Shown here piece after piece: positions 48,022 through 60,437 of a stretch of DNA of 64,000 nt (positions are counted from its first letter, which is position 1; every line of letters begins with the position of its first letter). Source of the stretch: Spisula solida (lineage: Eukaryota > Mollusca > Bivalvia > Venerida > Mactridae); contig OX365955.1 in the NCBI GenBank assembly GCA_947247005.1, positions 36,497,822 through 36,561,821 of the forward strand, given 5' to 3'. The notes under the pieces were generated by a model. That model searched no databases, was not told the DNA's origin, and saw only the letters and a program-made list of their open reading frames with translations. The position numbers and the translations under genes were made by a program.

Positions 48022-50029
48022 CTATAATATCCATAAAAATATTTTGAAAAATATGCAATCAGGTGGCCAGATAATTCCGATTTCAAAAAACATGTTCATA
48101 TATAATCTGTCTACAACATTGATCGTTTTACAGCAAAAGTCTACGTTATTTCTGAACGTCTCTCGTATAACACGTTCGAAAATATATTCTATCTGATCCG
48201 TTAATTGCTGAATGTTAGACAAATTTGGAACGGGAAAACTTGTATGTGCTTTTCACATCACCTTCACGCACTCTTTCTCTTAAAATCAAATGACGGTGTA
48301 ATTTATAAACCTCTCTCAATCTTACATTCTCTCTCCCGTCTCCTTCAATCCAAGGAGCATGCTCTCCGTGTTCGACCCACGGATCAATCTGTAATAACCG
48401 ATCACGCGTTTGCTGGTGGTGTAACATTCGATGCTTATATGGTTCACCATAGTTTTCGAAACGATTGTCACATTGACGACATTTTGGTCGATGAATTTCC
48501 TTTGTTTTAGTACTACATGCATTATCTTTTTTACATTATTGATATTAGTATTGTTTTCTGTAGAACTACTTGTACCGGGTTGATTGTGTTTCATATTCTT
48601 CTCGTGGTTTTGTAACTTTCTAGCCGTCGTAAACCTTTCGTTACACTGATAACATGCAAAGGTAGCTGAACTACGTCTACCTTAGCATGTCTTTTCGTGT
48701 CTAAATCTAGCTCTATAGCCTGTTTTGTTTCCTCACACCACAATTCCTCTGGTGACGAACATGGTTATTTGTTCGATTGAAACACTTCCTGCATTTGTCA
48801 CATTTCTCAAACTCCGGGTTATTACCACTGAAACGAAAATCATAATACCATGGAATTTAATAGCCGTTTCATTGCCATATGTCTATTATACGGATAAAGT
48901 ACAGTCGTGAAAGCATACATCAGTTGTTAATCAATCGGACTATATAATTGTTTTACCCATTTTATTATACAAAATGATATTTAATAAGATACATGTTAAA
49001 GTGTTTACCTTATAGCTCTATCCCCTTGGTCTGTCTTATTTTTCGAATGTTGATCGTCATTTGAAATTTCATCTACGCTATTGTCGTCTGGCGAACTGTA
49101 AATAAAGTATTCAAGACTTAGTCGTATTAATTAACAATCGAAAACATGTACATAAACAAAAACATAAAGATACATACCGGCAATAATTTATATTAATTTA
49201 AATAGAAATTAGCTCACCGTATTTCACTATTATCGGACAGTTTTTGTTTTTTAGTCGGCAACTCATCTGTCGCATCTGCAGTAGGGGTGTAACGATTCTT
49301 CTGAAAAGATATATAAATGTTGAATAAAATGCAAACACTGATACGGTTTACTATTTTTTCGGTAAATCCTAGTACAGTACAACCTCTGTAGAAAAACACA
49401 CTTTGGAAAAGTGTTGATGTTGCATAGAGGTTGTTGTTCTGAAGAGGTCAACTTAATAGTAAATGGTTACTACTGGAAAACTGATTATGTTGCTCAAAAG
49501 AGGTTGTTGCTCTGTTGTGTTGCACTCCGGAGAGGTTGCGCTGTAGTTAAAAGGCGAGATTTAGGTTACATTGCCATGCCGTAAAGCTATTATATACACC
49601 GCGTTTGAAATTACTCTATATAAGGGTTTAATGTTGTTACGACTCTTAAATGACACATTAACTCGGCATTTACCCACTGAGACTTCAAATGGACACTTTC
49701 AGTTTCCGATTAAGTCTAGTCCATTTCTACATAATAGTTATTATCTAGGTTTGATTTGCACTATATAATTATTGAACAATGACACACAGTAGGGGTAAGT
49801 GTATTTTTCCTTTAGTACACAGTTTATAAATGATAAATTTACTAGTCGTTAGTGTTAAACGATGTACATTGTAGTTACTTTAAAAAGATGGTTCCCCGTC
49901 GTAAAACATTTATTTCATATACAAATAAACATAGTAACTACCCTCATCCTGGGAGCATCTCCTAAAATGGTCGATATATTGTTTCGGTCTCAAAAGAGTT
50001 CCACACTTCGAGCATGTAATATGTTTCAT
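48022..50029 (-). pseudogene. Spliced multi-zinc-finger gene, Polinton PolB N-terminal type
   Basis: Minus strand. Exon 49942-50029 starts with ATG and encodes a C-X2-C-X11-H-X3-C finger (C6, C9, H21, C25). Exons 49218-49300 and 49009-49095 follow, with matching phases and clear GT donors and AG acceptors. The next exon starts at 48827 with a C-X2-C-X12-H-X3-C finger. After a frame change comes a classical C-X2-C-X12-H-X5-H finger near 48591-48672, and then a half finger (RPKCRQCDNRF) at about 48460-48490. The final blocks DPWVEHGEHAPWIEGDGR and LREVYKLHRHLIL resemble the region ahead of the polymerase in Polinton DNA polymerase proteins. QQLTDQIEYIFERVIRE follows at 48160-48220, and the gene then ends abruptly. 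The first exon ends in phase 1 and the next starts in phase 0, so an exon is missing or unrecognised. Whether this is a Polinton gene or a host gene is open. Confidence 0.55.
49370..49560. repeat. Imperfect direct repeats of GAGGTTGT
   Basis: AGTACAACCTCTGTAG, then AGAGGTTGTTGTTCTGAAGA, AGAGGTTGTTGCTCTG and GAGAGGTTGCGCTGTAG at 20-60-bp spacing, inside the presumed intron of the zinc-finger gene. Confidence 0.6.
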
Positions 50030-50329
50030 TATATCCCTTTTGTTTCGAGTTATCACAAATACAGAAGTTTATTGTCTGGGTTCACACTATATTAACAGTT
50101 GTTTTCACATACTTATATAGTATACATTGTAGAAATATATGATTGGTTAACTAACTAAGTACGAGATGCCTTAAGTAAGTGTACACATCTATAAACCCAT
50201 TACACAACTCGCTAATACTCGCTAGCTAATAGTACAATACAACCTTACGACATATGCTTGTTTAAATATCTAGCTCCGGATAGTTATTTATCCAGTCACT
50301 TCCGGCAAAATCTGCCTGTTAACGGGGTG

Positions 50330-50410
50330 CCTGATAAACTTAGCGATAATCGGTCACCTGGTCATGTGACTAGTGATAATCCGTCACCTTACCACGTGAT
50401 CTGACGGACT
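50330..50410 (-). promoter_or_regulatory. Candidate upstream regulatory block
   Basis: Two copies of a ~27-bp unit: GATAATCGGTCACCTGGTCA with ATGTGAC, then GATAATCCGTCACCTTACCA with CGTGATC. They contain E-box-like CATGTG and CACGTG cores. The block lies ~300 bp upstream of the minus-strand zinc-finger start. Regulatory role is inference. Confidence 0.3.
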
Positions 50411-51837
50411 TCTTATATGAGAGTCACCGGTTATTTCTTAAACAAACGAAGCAAATAATAAACACTGCACGGTCGACTGGCCGCCATACAGTTATCGGTG
50501 TAGATTTAAAGAGTATTACATTAAAAGTGTATATGCACAATATTGAATAAAAATGAATATCGAAAACGTATTTACTATAATATTCATTTTCATTTGTAAA
50601 CAAAGGCTAGTGTTATCTCCGGCGAACTATAGTTCACATTATATTTTCGTCTGTCACACGTCCGTTAGCTTGTAGAAATAACACATACCTGGATGACAAA
50701 ATACCCAGAAATAGTATTCACGTAGACGTACACGTTGACTTTCGCAACCTCTCTGTTATTTACTGAGAGACTGTTGTTAATACAATGTTTTAAAGCGTTG
50801 TAAGGAATTCATTTAAATAAGACACTGAACTTTGTAAATAAAGCACTAATGTGCAAATTAAAAATAATTAAAATACCAATTAACACCCCGGCCAGACCGT
50901 ACATGAACTCATTAACAACAGTCTCTTAGGATGGGGTTCTATTTCATTTGTCTCATTTCCTTAAATTGTTTTTAAATGCCGATTACAGCGGATAAATTGT
51001 TGTTAAAAGTATCATGACTTTGTGGTTAAGCAAATAATAACAGGACTTGAGTCATAGAAGAGTTTCCATCCGAATTGATTAAGTATGCGTTGGTCAAAAC
51101 GATCCTATTTTAGTCTACTTAGACCGAGCTTAATCTATTTTATATTACTTCTGTCCACATATACCTAACATAGACATTTTTCAACATGATCTGTGTTTTT
51201 TTTCTCCGCGAATTACTATACTTCTGAACGCTTTGACCGTATATGTTTATATTGTCAAGTTTCCAGACAAAACATACACGATGATGAACGCTTTACGGGG
51301 TGCGAATGAGTGAACTTTGCATTTGTCACACTGAACAAGACTCGAATAATCTAAGAACATAATAATAATAATTAACAATATGACATTATTTGGCAGTTAT
51401 ACGCCTCCATGTAGTCTATATGTTGAGGTTATGCATTATTTACCAAGTCGTGGCATAATACGATTTATCACCAAAATCAGACTATATCACCTTTACCGAC
51501 CTTACGCAGTGTGAGAGATACAAACTTGATAAACCCCCAAACGAGGCAATATGGCATTGTGTGTGGCATTTACTATAGAACAACACTGTGTTTGTAGACA
51601 GCATTCATGATATTTGCAGTTAAAGGCAATTTTCCTGGTTAGGTGATTCCCAGATTGAAGGTTTGATGAGTGGGTTATTTAATTATTTTATGGTATATTT
51701 TTCCTCTCCCGATTGACCACGACTGTCCTACGATTTGGACCAATTTTAGATCGTAGTAGAAGCGGGACCCAGTGTAAACGCCCCATAACTATATCACATA
51801 TATATTAAGCGTACACTTGTCTTGAGAATTCATCGAA
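50411..51837. other. Intergenic, no gene seen
   Basis: The right limit of the Polinton is not defined: I could not find its terminal inverted repeats. Nothing else recognised. Confidence 0.45.
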
Positions 51838-51995
51838 TGAATATAGCAAACTGAATTAGGCAACCATCTGTTTTAAGCAGCCAATGTTATTATGTGATTG
51901 AATAAAGCCAGATGGACCCGTGTATCCGTATCAAGCAACCATATTTTTAAGCGTCCAATGTTGTTAAGTGATTGAATACAGCCAGCTTGATCCGT
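51838..51995. repeat. ~80-bp tandem duplication
   Basis: Two copies share GGCAACCAT, TTTTAAGC.GCCAATGTT and GTGATTGAATA.AGCCAG in order. Confidence 0.75.
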
Positions 51996-52934
51996 GATCA
52001 TAAAACTGTTTTCGTGCTACACTCAATGTTTAACTTGATTTACTGATTTAACAATTAAGCCTGAATATAGTTTAAACTTTCACAAAAATGCATGGGTATT
52101 AGAAAATGGTTCAATGCTATTGAGTGCCTAATTGAATCACAGGAACCTGATATTTTAGTATATATGGCCCAAAACACTATCCATGCCCCGTTACTGACAA
52201 GCACCCGTATTATAGTAAATAGACAGGAATGAAACCGATCGTACCACACCCATCCACCGCTTATACATGTAACTCTTTTGCAACAAGGTGACAACTAGAA
52301 ACTCCGGCTCAGACAGTCACCGAATATGGAAATCAAACATAATGCTTACCATTCACATATTACAGCGTACACACCCGCTAATCCACATAATTCAAAACTC
52401 CGTGAAGCCATTGCGCGACGCCATTTTCCGCAGAGACAATAGTCGAGGTAAACTCCGAACGCCCGTACCGGTCCATGTTACCAGAGTCATCGTCTTCTTT
52501 TTCTTCTGCATTCCATCTTTTACGGCCGTTTATATCTTCAATTAATGAAGGGTGGTGAAGGGTGAGACTGGTGATGAACTGCACCGACTTCTGTCACCGC
52601 TAGAGACATTATATGTCTTTCATGCATAAAATATTTTTCATTTCCACACTTTAAAAAGTATGTGCTACTGTTCCCCATTCCATACGAGTTGGACTCAGCT
52701 TGTGACAGTACACCCCATCTAGATATTGAACAATACAAATAATACAACTAGTTCTGAACATTAACCTTTCCTGACAACGAAATACGAAATATGTATTAGA
52801 AATTTTAAATACATTACCGTTAGGGCTTAATATTAATCTACATCAAAGTTGCATCATTGTTGACCGTACAAATGTACATACGAGAGGTGCCCCACTAATA
52901 TTTTAACAGAGTTGAACATTCAATATTTGCATGC
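51996..52934. other. Intergenic, no gene seen
   Basis: No repeat or gene recognised. Confidence 0.4.
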
Positions 52935-54105
52935 AAACACAATATAAATTTTCTTTTGCATCATGTAAAGTTAATATGCTTCAGGTAACATATCCACTCG
53001 CTGCTTCGTTTGTTTGCAACACGGTTAAAATCAAAAACAACACTTTTGTAGAGGGTGTGGTGTTTGATTTTTTGAAAACTTACTACATGTACCACCATAG
53101 AAGCACACAGAATGTGTTCATTGAACATGAGTATTTCATCTGTGAAGATAATACGTATTTATCGTCACAAGAAGGGCAGTGTGAGCTCTGTTGCTATTGT
53201 TAGTGAAATTACGCTATTAAAAGCGCCAAAAAGTGATGACGCCTTCCATAATCGAACCCATTGGTTATAGGATAGCTAGGACAAATCCAACAACAAGACC
53301 ACATGAAAAAATGTACTTCAACGAAGGTAGGAGTATCCATCGGAACTGTCAATCAGTTCATTTCGAAAATTATACATGCCAAACTCAGAAAAAATATCGG
53401 GGTGGACCAGCTCAATATCACAAAAACAACATAGAGACAAAAGTCGCTATTGCGATTGAATATCTCATTTTGCAGTGATAAAATTTTAATATTTTCACTC
53501 GCGCTACGCGCTCTTGAAAAGATTGAATTGTATCACTACACGATGAGATATAAACCATATTCAATCAAAACAAACAAATATCCTCTATATACGCTACAAC
53601 GGAACTGCAATTGAAATAACTCTGTCACCTCTGATGAGACAATGTTTTATCATTGAGAAATTTACCATCAACGAACAGACTGCTACATGAGAAATGTTTA
53701 CGAGGCTATCAATAAGTTGACATTCGTTAAGCATCACATGTTCGCGGCCGATTGCATGACATGTGCTGCTGTTTGTTAAAATGGAACTCATATTTATTCC
53801 CAACGGGTCATAAGTGAGTACATATTACTACGTGCATAAGGTTGAAAAACGTATTTGGACAAAGTATTGGCCACGCCTCTTTCCAGGAGAGTATGCAAGG
53901 GACATGGTGTTTTGGCCAAGACACAGCTTAACATCCCACCACAAACACACCGATCGGTACCTTAAGAACATGAATGTGAAGTACATTACGTCAGAATAGT
54001 ATATATGCCAAAATCTAACGTTCTATAGAATGTTGACTTGGGTATTGCAGCGTTGCATACAGACGAGAAATGCAAACATCATAGATCGGGTTATTCTGTC
54101 TTCAA
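52935..54105 (+). mobile_element. Unclassified transposon-like repeat, family R1 copy 2
   Basis: The inverted counterpart of 33995-34810, and longer: it contains an additional ~75 bp (about 53255-53330). In one plus-strand frame, VSIGTVNQFISKIIHAKL recalls a helix-turn-helix. A frame at 53814-53999 has FPGEYARDMVFWPRHS. No complete gene. Likely an old DNA transposon, family not recognised. Confidence 0.6.
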
Positions 54106-55459
54106 AAATACAAAAATAATACCCCTACCAAAATTGTTGATTTTGTTGATTTTTGGTGCTAACTAAATTGCTAAAGTAATAAACACTGAGTGTTACATTA
54201 TACATGTTATTTATGATATACACGGTGGAATAGAGACATTTTGATTATATTTTGTCAGCATGACAATATCGGTCGGATGTTAAACACTGTTTAAATATAC
54301 ACCTCTCGTACATATATCCCCGTCTAAAAACGTGAACCAACCTGTCAAAGCGGAACTCTGTTCAAGCACTACTGAATAAAATAAGACATTGTACAGGTGA
54401 CTTATGCTACGAACCTTGAAGTAAAGTGAAGTACATTTATAATTATAAAATGAACTATGAACTGTGTTGTCAACTATATGAATAAATCCACTATACGTCA
54501 TGAGCGTTGCGTTGTTTAAAAACTAGGGATTACGTACGTGACACCAGTACCATTTTAACCATTTTGGTATGTCGCAGCCTTGGATCGAATCCGTAACATC
54601 TTGCATTCGAATCGGAGGCTCTATCACTAAAAGGATAACCATTTCTGACTCTGCGCGGTACCTAAAACCGCTAGGAACATGCATGATTACCCCCTTTGGG
54701 TACCTAACACTGCAAGAGACCTTTCATGGCTTTCTTGGCTACTTGACACTAGTGCTCAACAAATCATGGCTCTATGAGACACACAACACAGCCTGACACT
54801 GCCATTTCTGGCTATGTGGGTTACAAACATTCCCTGGGCCAGTCATTCCTGTCACTGTGTTGTGCCTAATATACTACTGGGTATTTTAATTTCCTGCCTT
54901 GCTGGATACCTAGCTGCACTGAATACAGCAATTTCATACCTAGTATCATGCAATCAAACTATGTACAATTCCTGGTATTAGTGGTAACAAACAGTTCAGG
55001 GGTCACTAGTTTTCGCTTTGTAGTATAAATACCACTATCTACTTTTTAGTTTGAATGGTGTCTAAGAGTTTCAATCTTATTCCCATAGAAAGCTTTTGGG
55101 TCCAACTTGATTGTCAGTTAAGACAGCTTAACCCCCCCCCCCCCCCCCCCCCCCAGAAACTCTACATGCACCGAAAATTTGTTGATCCGGATACAAAATG
55201 GCATTTGTCAGGTGTACATAAGTAATGAGACCATGTCCCTAACGTTTCTGGCAGACTATAACAGTCCATATTATCAGGTTTACATAATCGCATCTTTCGA
55301 CTTTAAGGACGGTGCTGAAGTTACTTGTATGGAACATTGTTATAACACGATCGTCATAATCACTATGTGTTCTTGACACAAAATGATCGATACAACTATC
55401 TTTGAATATTAACATAGTTTTTCGGTAAACCTAGAGTGAAATTATGCCACCGGTAAGTA
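54106..55459. other. Intergenic with a poly(C) tract
   Basis: A run of 23 C at 55132-55154. Words such as TGGCT and GACACT recur from 54700 to 54800. No gene supported. Confidence 0.5.
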
Positions 55460-56905
55460 GAAAATTGAAGAAATTATTCAGCCAATAGTAAAATTTGAAT
55501 GTTTTCTGATTGACCTTTGATTTGGCCTTGAAAAGGATCTAGAAATATTACAGATAGTATCTGACTCATTTCCATGTATTATGATGAATGTTTGTACGAA
55601 CTTTGATGATTCAGACTTCAACTTGAATTTTAGACAAAACTTAGCATCTTACGGAATTTGGTGGCGGCCATCTTAATTGTACACCATTTTAGAGTTAAGG
55701 GCATGCACCAGATATTTGCAATTAATACCGACTGTGAATTATCAGTACTCTCCTGATATAACTATGTGTATGTATAAAATGGCAGTTTGTATCGATTATA
55801 CAAAGACTAAAGTTTATAACAAGAGAATATAAGAAATTATCCAGTCAACAGTCAAACTTATGTGTCTCCTTTGCCGTTTGACCTTGAAGTTGACCTAGAA
55901 GTTGACCTTGGAAATGACCTTGGATTATCACATACACCATATTTTTTAGTTGCCATATCATGATTGATACTAATGGGAGCATTTATGTTTCAGACTTTAA
56001 CTGAAATATGTCTATCATTTACTCAAAATTGAATATCATTTTTACTGAATTATATGTAGATCTGAGATATGTGTATACAAAACATCTTATTTCTCCATGG
56101 CAACCAAACATAAATTTCACGAAAACACTAAATAAAATAGTTATACTTTGCCAAACATACATGTTAGCTAAAACGACTATTTGAAGACACTTTACTAGAC
56201 AATACAAGAAAGTGTACAGTCAAAATGACAGTGTTGGTGTTTTTTGCCTTTTGACCTTCAATTTGACCTTGAAATGACCTTGGAATATTACGGACTCCAT
56301 CTTGCATTTTACCTAGAGCATAATTAATATTTCTGTGAACATTGATGATACAGACTTTAACCAAAACATAATCTAGGGTCATTACTCAAATTTAAATGGC
56401 ATTGTTAGTGAATTGACTGTAAAGTTAATGCAGAAATATAGGTGTACAAAACATCTTATTTCTCCATGGAAACCAACCATAAATGTTTTTTGAATACATT
56501 TGATATAGTACTTATACAATGTCAAATATAAATTCATGCAAAAAAGGCTATTTGCAGATAGTATAAGTAAACAATAGAAGAAGTTACCCAGTCAATATGA
56601 CAGTTTTTGGCAATTTTTGCCATTTGACCTTGAATTTGACTTTGAAAATTACCTTGAACAATCACGTAAATCATCTAGTCCTTTTGTCTAGATCATGATT
56701 AATATTTATGTGAACTTTGATGACACAGTCTTTAAGCTGAAAAAATCTAGAAACATTACACTGAAATAGCATCATTCTGAATTTGATGGCGGCCATCTTG
56801 GTCGCCATCTTGGATTTTAGGGCCCGCACCAAAAAGTTGCAATTTATGCCGGCATTCTGATAATCTTCAGGCTGTACCGAACATTTTGGTATATAACTCT
56901 TGCTG
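55460..56905. repeat. Four diverged ~360-bp tandem copies
   Basis: Each copy has AAGAA.TTA.CCAGTCAA, a block of TTGACCTTGA words, then a segment like ATTAATATTTCTGTGAACAT followed by TTTGATGA..CAGACTTTAA. Copies 1 and 4 carry GGCGGCCATCTT and GCACCA. Copies 2 and 3 instead share ACAAAACATCTTATTTCTCC followed by ATGG.AACCAA.CATAAAT. Divergence is moderate, so this is an old segmental expansion. Confidence 0.8.
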
Positions 56906-57005
56906 TTACTTTTGGGGTCCACCTTGAATGTTGAAAATGTGGTTTTGCTGCTCTACTACTAGGCAATCTAGACGGACAGTCAGAGACATTGTAAACCATA
57001 ATATA

Positions 57006-58440
57006 TATACGAGGGTCATTCAATATATAATGCAAACTAACAAATACACTTTTATATACAATATTAATCATTCAAACATTGACATAATCATTCAAAGTAA
57101 CCTTCTATGTATTCAATAACTGACTTTGATCATTTCGACAGAACTTCTATTCGCGTTGCTAGGCAACTGCGCACATACACTCTTATCCGCATGACCGCTG
57201 CCTACACATTGCGATGTAAATCAGGATTTCGTATCAACAGGTAACACTCGTCTCATTTCTGGTTGGTATGAACGTATACAGGGTGTCCCAAAAAAACGGG
57301 GACCTACCTAAATCCTTTATAACTTTTTAGATTTTTAATGGATTTGACTGTTGTTTTGCGAGAGTGTATAAAAGTAATTTTTAATTCTAAACTAGGTACT
57401 TGTTTATAGGTTGTGCTTTAAAACAGTAAGTGACGTCATAATTTTACATACAGCGTCATTTCCTGTGTTTTTTGCTGACTTGTCTTGAAATTGTCATCAT
57501 TAGATAAGACATTGTTGTCTTGAGTGGTCATATTGAGAAAGCAAACTTTTAAAGTCACAGTGGTGATGAAAATATTGTAAAAATCGAAGAACTGTGCAAT
57601 GAAATAATAAAAGAGATGGAAAGGTGACACTTTTACTTAATAAAGGGGAAGCAGCCAACCATCAAAATATTCATTAACACTCACCAAAGCAGCAAAATAT
57701 AAAGATTAAATTATTATTCAATGCTTGAGAAGAATCAACAAGAAAACTTAGTAAGAAGCAAAAGGTAATAATGTGAACTTATATCCAAATCAAAAGTTCA
57801 TAGATGTATATCAGAGTCATTTAGTGTGTCAGCATTGATAAGAAAGCAGCAACCACTATTACAACAAATCAACTGCAAAACCATGATATATTCGCAAGAA
57901 AGTACTGACATTTGAGCTCATACCTTAGGGCAATTGGCCTAGATATAGCTCGGAGATGGGCCCTATAGTGAATCTGTTTGTCATACATGATGAACAATTG
58001 TATGCAGGTCTATTATCCTTGACTATGGGACACCTGAGATGTCGTATGTGGCCAACATCTAAATCTGTTAATGAAGAAGCTGAAATCCCTGTTCACTGTT
58101 TGCTAATATACTGAAATACGTGATTGAATACAAGGGAGATATTCAGACTGAATAATCACAATTATAATGTTGGTATTTTGAACTGTATTCATCCCTTAAT
58201 GTTTTGACATATTAACAATGTGTTATTAATAAAAGAGAAAAAGTAACGAATTTTTAGCCTAGGTCCCCGTTTTTTTGGGACACTCTATATACGTCTCATC
58301 ATTAGATAAAAATATGGATATAACGTTTTGTCCTTCCACAATAAAGCGCTATAGCCAGCCGACAACGTGTTTGACGCGACGTTCTGCCTGTTCTGACGTC
58401 AAATATTTGGGCACCCATCGAGCGCAATCATTGCACATGG
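57006..58440 (-). pseudogene. mariner transposase remnant, twice interrupted
   Basis: The left end TACGAGGGTCATTCAAT at about 57008 is typical of mariner inverted repeats. On the minus strand, CARWVPKYLTSEQAERRV at about 58350-58440 corresponds to the conserved ARWVPRLLT segment of mariner transposases. The frame continues towards FLSNDETY (the first DDE aspartate region, 58290-58310). A 1-kb MITE then intervenes, and sequence after it resumes near 57270 with YQPEMRRVLP, which fits the next conserved segment. The rest to the left end carries stops. The N-terminal side stops at a fold-back element at 58440. A mariner that was hit by other elements after it died is the simplest reading. Confidence 0.72.
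57277..58291. mobile_element. 1-kb MITE with GGTGTCCCAAAAAAACGGGG ends
   Basis: The left end CAGGGTGTCCCAAAAAAACG and the right end CGTTTTTTTGGGACACTCTA are inverted, and the match runs inward to GGGGACCTA/TAGGTCCCC. Both ends are flanked by TA within GTATA. The interior (~950 bp) has no long frame. It inserted into the mariner gene above. Confidence 0.88.
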
Positions 58441-58791
58441 TTAACCCACAGACACTTGGGGTCTGGACCCCCCCCCCCCAGCTACGCAACTGGGTATATT
58501 TTATCATCAACATTGTATACCCAGACCCATACATTAATCACACAAACATTATTAAACGTGTCCGGACAAATAAAAAATATTCGTAAATGCCTCTCTAGCT
58601 TTAAATGTGTTATTTAAGTAGTAGAGGAATTACTTAGAATTGTGTATTAATATCAAATACATCCAACTAATGTTTGTGTGATTACTGATTCATTACTGAA
58701 TGGGTCTGGATATATAAGAAATATTTAAAAAATATGTGCAGGCACGTAGCGGGAGGGGCGTGGTCCAGACCCCAAGTATCTGTGGGTTAAC
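58440..58791. mobile_element. Fold-back element, 352 bp
   Basis: GTTAACCCACAGACACTTGG with GGTCTGGACCC at the left is mirrored by GGGTCCAGACC... to GTGGGTTAAC at the right. An inner pair (CCCAGACCCATACATTAATC / GATTACTGATTCATTACTGA with GGGTCTGG) extends the arms to ~150 bp. The left arm carries a 13-C run. An ATG repeats at both flanks. Confidence 0.8.
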
Positions 58792-59094
58792 ATGTTCCGC
58801 AAAATCGAATGAATTGAGTCAAAACTACTCCCTTTTCCTGGACTTTCCTTTCGCATGCGAATATTCTGTCTGCTTTTACAAATTATCTAAGGTGATGCTG
58901 TTTAGTATGGCCGTTACATAGATATCCTGCCCTGTACACTGGTATTCTTTGATTGCAATTCTGCCGATCTTATTTCCAGTTGATAGTTAGTCTCATCACT
59001 CATGCACTTGGGAATATGAAAGAGGGCATTTTAACACAAGGCTCTGGTAAGGCAATAATAAATTGTGGAATTTATGTTAACTACGTAAGGTGTG
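58792..59094. other. Intergenic, no gene seen
   Basis: Nothing recognised. Confidence 0.35.
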
Positions 59095-59175
59095 TGACAT
59101 TACCGCGTCCGTGTTGTATTTAGTGACGTCGAAGGAAGGCGCGCGCTGATGACGTCATTGACGGAAAGGTCCTTA
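59095..59175 (+). promoter_or_regulatory. Candidate DEF8 promoter region
   Basis: A locally GC-rich stretch (CGCGTCC, GGCGCGCGC) with GTGACGTC and a perfect CRE palindrome TGACGTCA at about 59152, 2.1 kb upstream of the DEF8 start codon. No TATA box is evident. It would imply a non-coding first exon; inference only. Confidence 0.35.
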
Positions 59176-60109
59176 AAATTTCTGAACAAAAAGAAAATTA
59201 CTAAAATTACGTATTTTTTCTTAATTTCCCAATTATTTATATCTAAATATATAGTGTTCTTCCGATATCCATTGTTCAGTCTAAATGTAATGTAATCAGT
59301 TATGTGAGTAGCCTCTGTTTGTCATGTGCAAACTTTAGTGTGTTAATTCGTGGCATGTAGATCACATTTAGGCGTTTTTATGTCGTCCTCTTGTCTAGCC
59401 TACTTACACATCAGTTTCTCTATCGAATGGTTGTGTACGACATGGACGTTCCATCTTTAAATTCTTCATTCTTGTTTTCACACTTATAAATGGCAACTTG
59501 ATATTAATAATTTCAAATCCTGTCAATTTAATTTGGGACGCGGATTGTAAAATTGTACCGTGCGATAAACGACAATTACGACTTGAGTTGATTGGAAAAT
59601 AGCGTTTCCATTTACGAAAACACTAGGAACTGATTTTTGTTTTTATTTGGTGATCGAAGAAAAAACTACGAAGTATATCGTGAGTCATTGGACGTTCTTT
59701 ACTTTTTAATTTGTCTGCAAAGCATAGCCAAGTTAATTACGTGGACTTATGTATTGTGTTGGTGCTGGATCATAATAAAACGCCTATCAGTTTCATGTTT
59801 TTTGACGAGTTACCCCCCTTCGTCAATGTTTTGACATGTGATGTTATTTTGTATTTCTCTTAGACTGTTGCTGTTTTCAATCATATTATGTGCTCATTGG
59901 TCAACAGAAACACATGAGTCATTGTCAGAAGTTGACATGGATTCTTTGTCAAACAGCAGTTGTATAAATTTCTACTTTCACTTTCAGGTTGTTTTATCAA
60001 CATTGTCAGATTCAATGTTGTTGGTTGCATAAATTTGACTTATTCTGTCACAATTGCGTGGCTATCCGTTTAGTCCCCTCCTGATTGGCTAATTACTTCC
60101 GGCTTCAAG
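59176..60109. other. Upstream region, no gene seen
   Basis: Probably the first intron or 5' flank of the DEF8 gene. No repeat recognised. Confidence 0.4.
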
Positions 60110-60437
60110 GGAATACATGGTGAGACAAGGAATCTGGGTGCACTACCCTAGCTCTTAGTCTTAATGAATCTGTCGGCTCCTTTGTTCTTTAACAGGCTCT
60201 GTGTACAGTTGTATACGTGTAGCACCATTAAACACGAGACTACCCTGGGTTATCTGTGTACAGTTGTATACGTGTAGCACCATTAGACACGAGACTACCC
60301 CTGGGTTACCAACCAGTTGATCTCTAGTCGGGTGGGAAACACTGAAAATGACTGCTGTGGCTGAGATTCAAACCAGTGATCTCTCGCTCCACCCACGATC
60401 AAGTCTTTAGAGTGTTATCCACTCGACCACAGTGCCA
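60110..60437 (-). mobile_element. tRNA-headed SINE, family S2 copy 2, with internal duplication
   Basis: On the minus strand, the head GGGTGGCACTGTGGTCGAGT is followed by a B-box-like GGTTTGAATCTCAG and TTTTCAGTGTTTCCCACC. Downstream, a 55-bp segment (CTGTGTACAGTTGTATACGT on the plus strand) is present twice at 60199 and 60254, with one base change. The body ends with GGTAGTGCACCCAGATTCC, as in the copy at 8741. Confidence 0.8.

Noticed and set aside
49214..49451. Single-exon minus-strand genes of 61-62 codons
   Set aside because: Only the last third looks coding, and it is bounded by AG and GT; it is treated as exon 49218-49300 of the zinc-finger gene.
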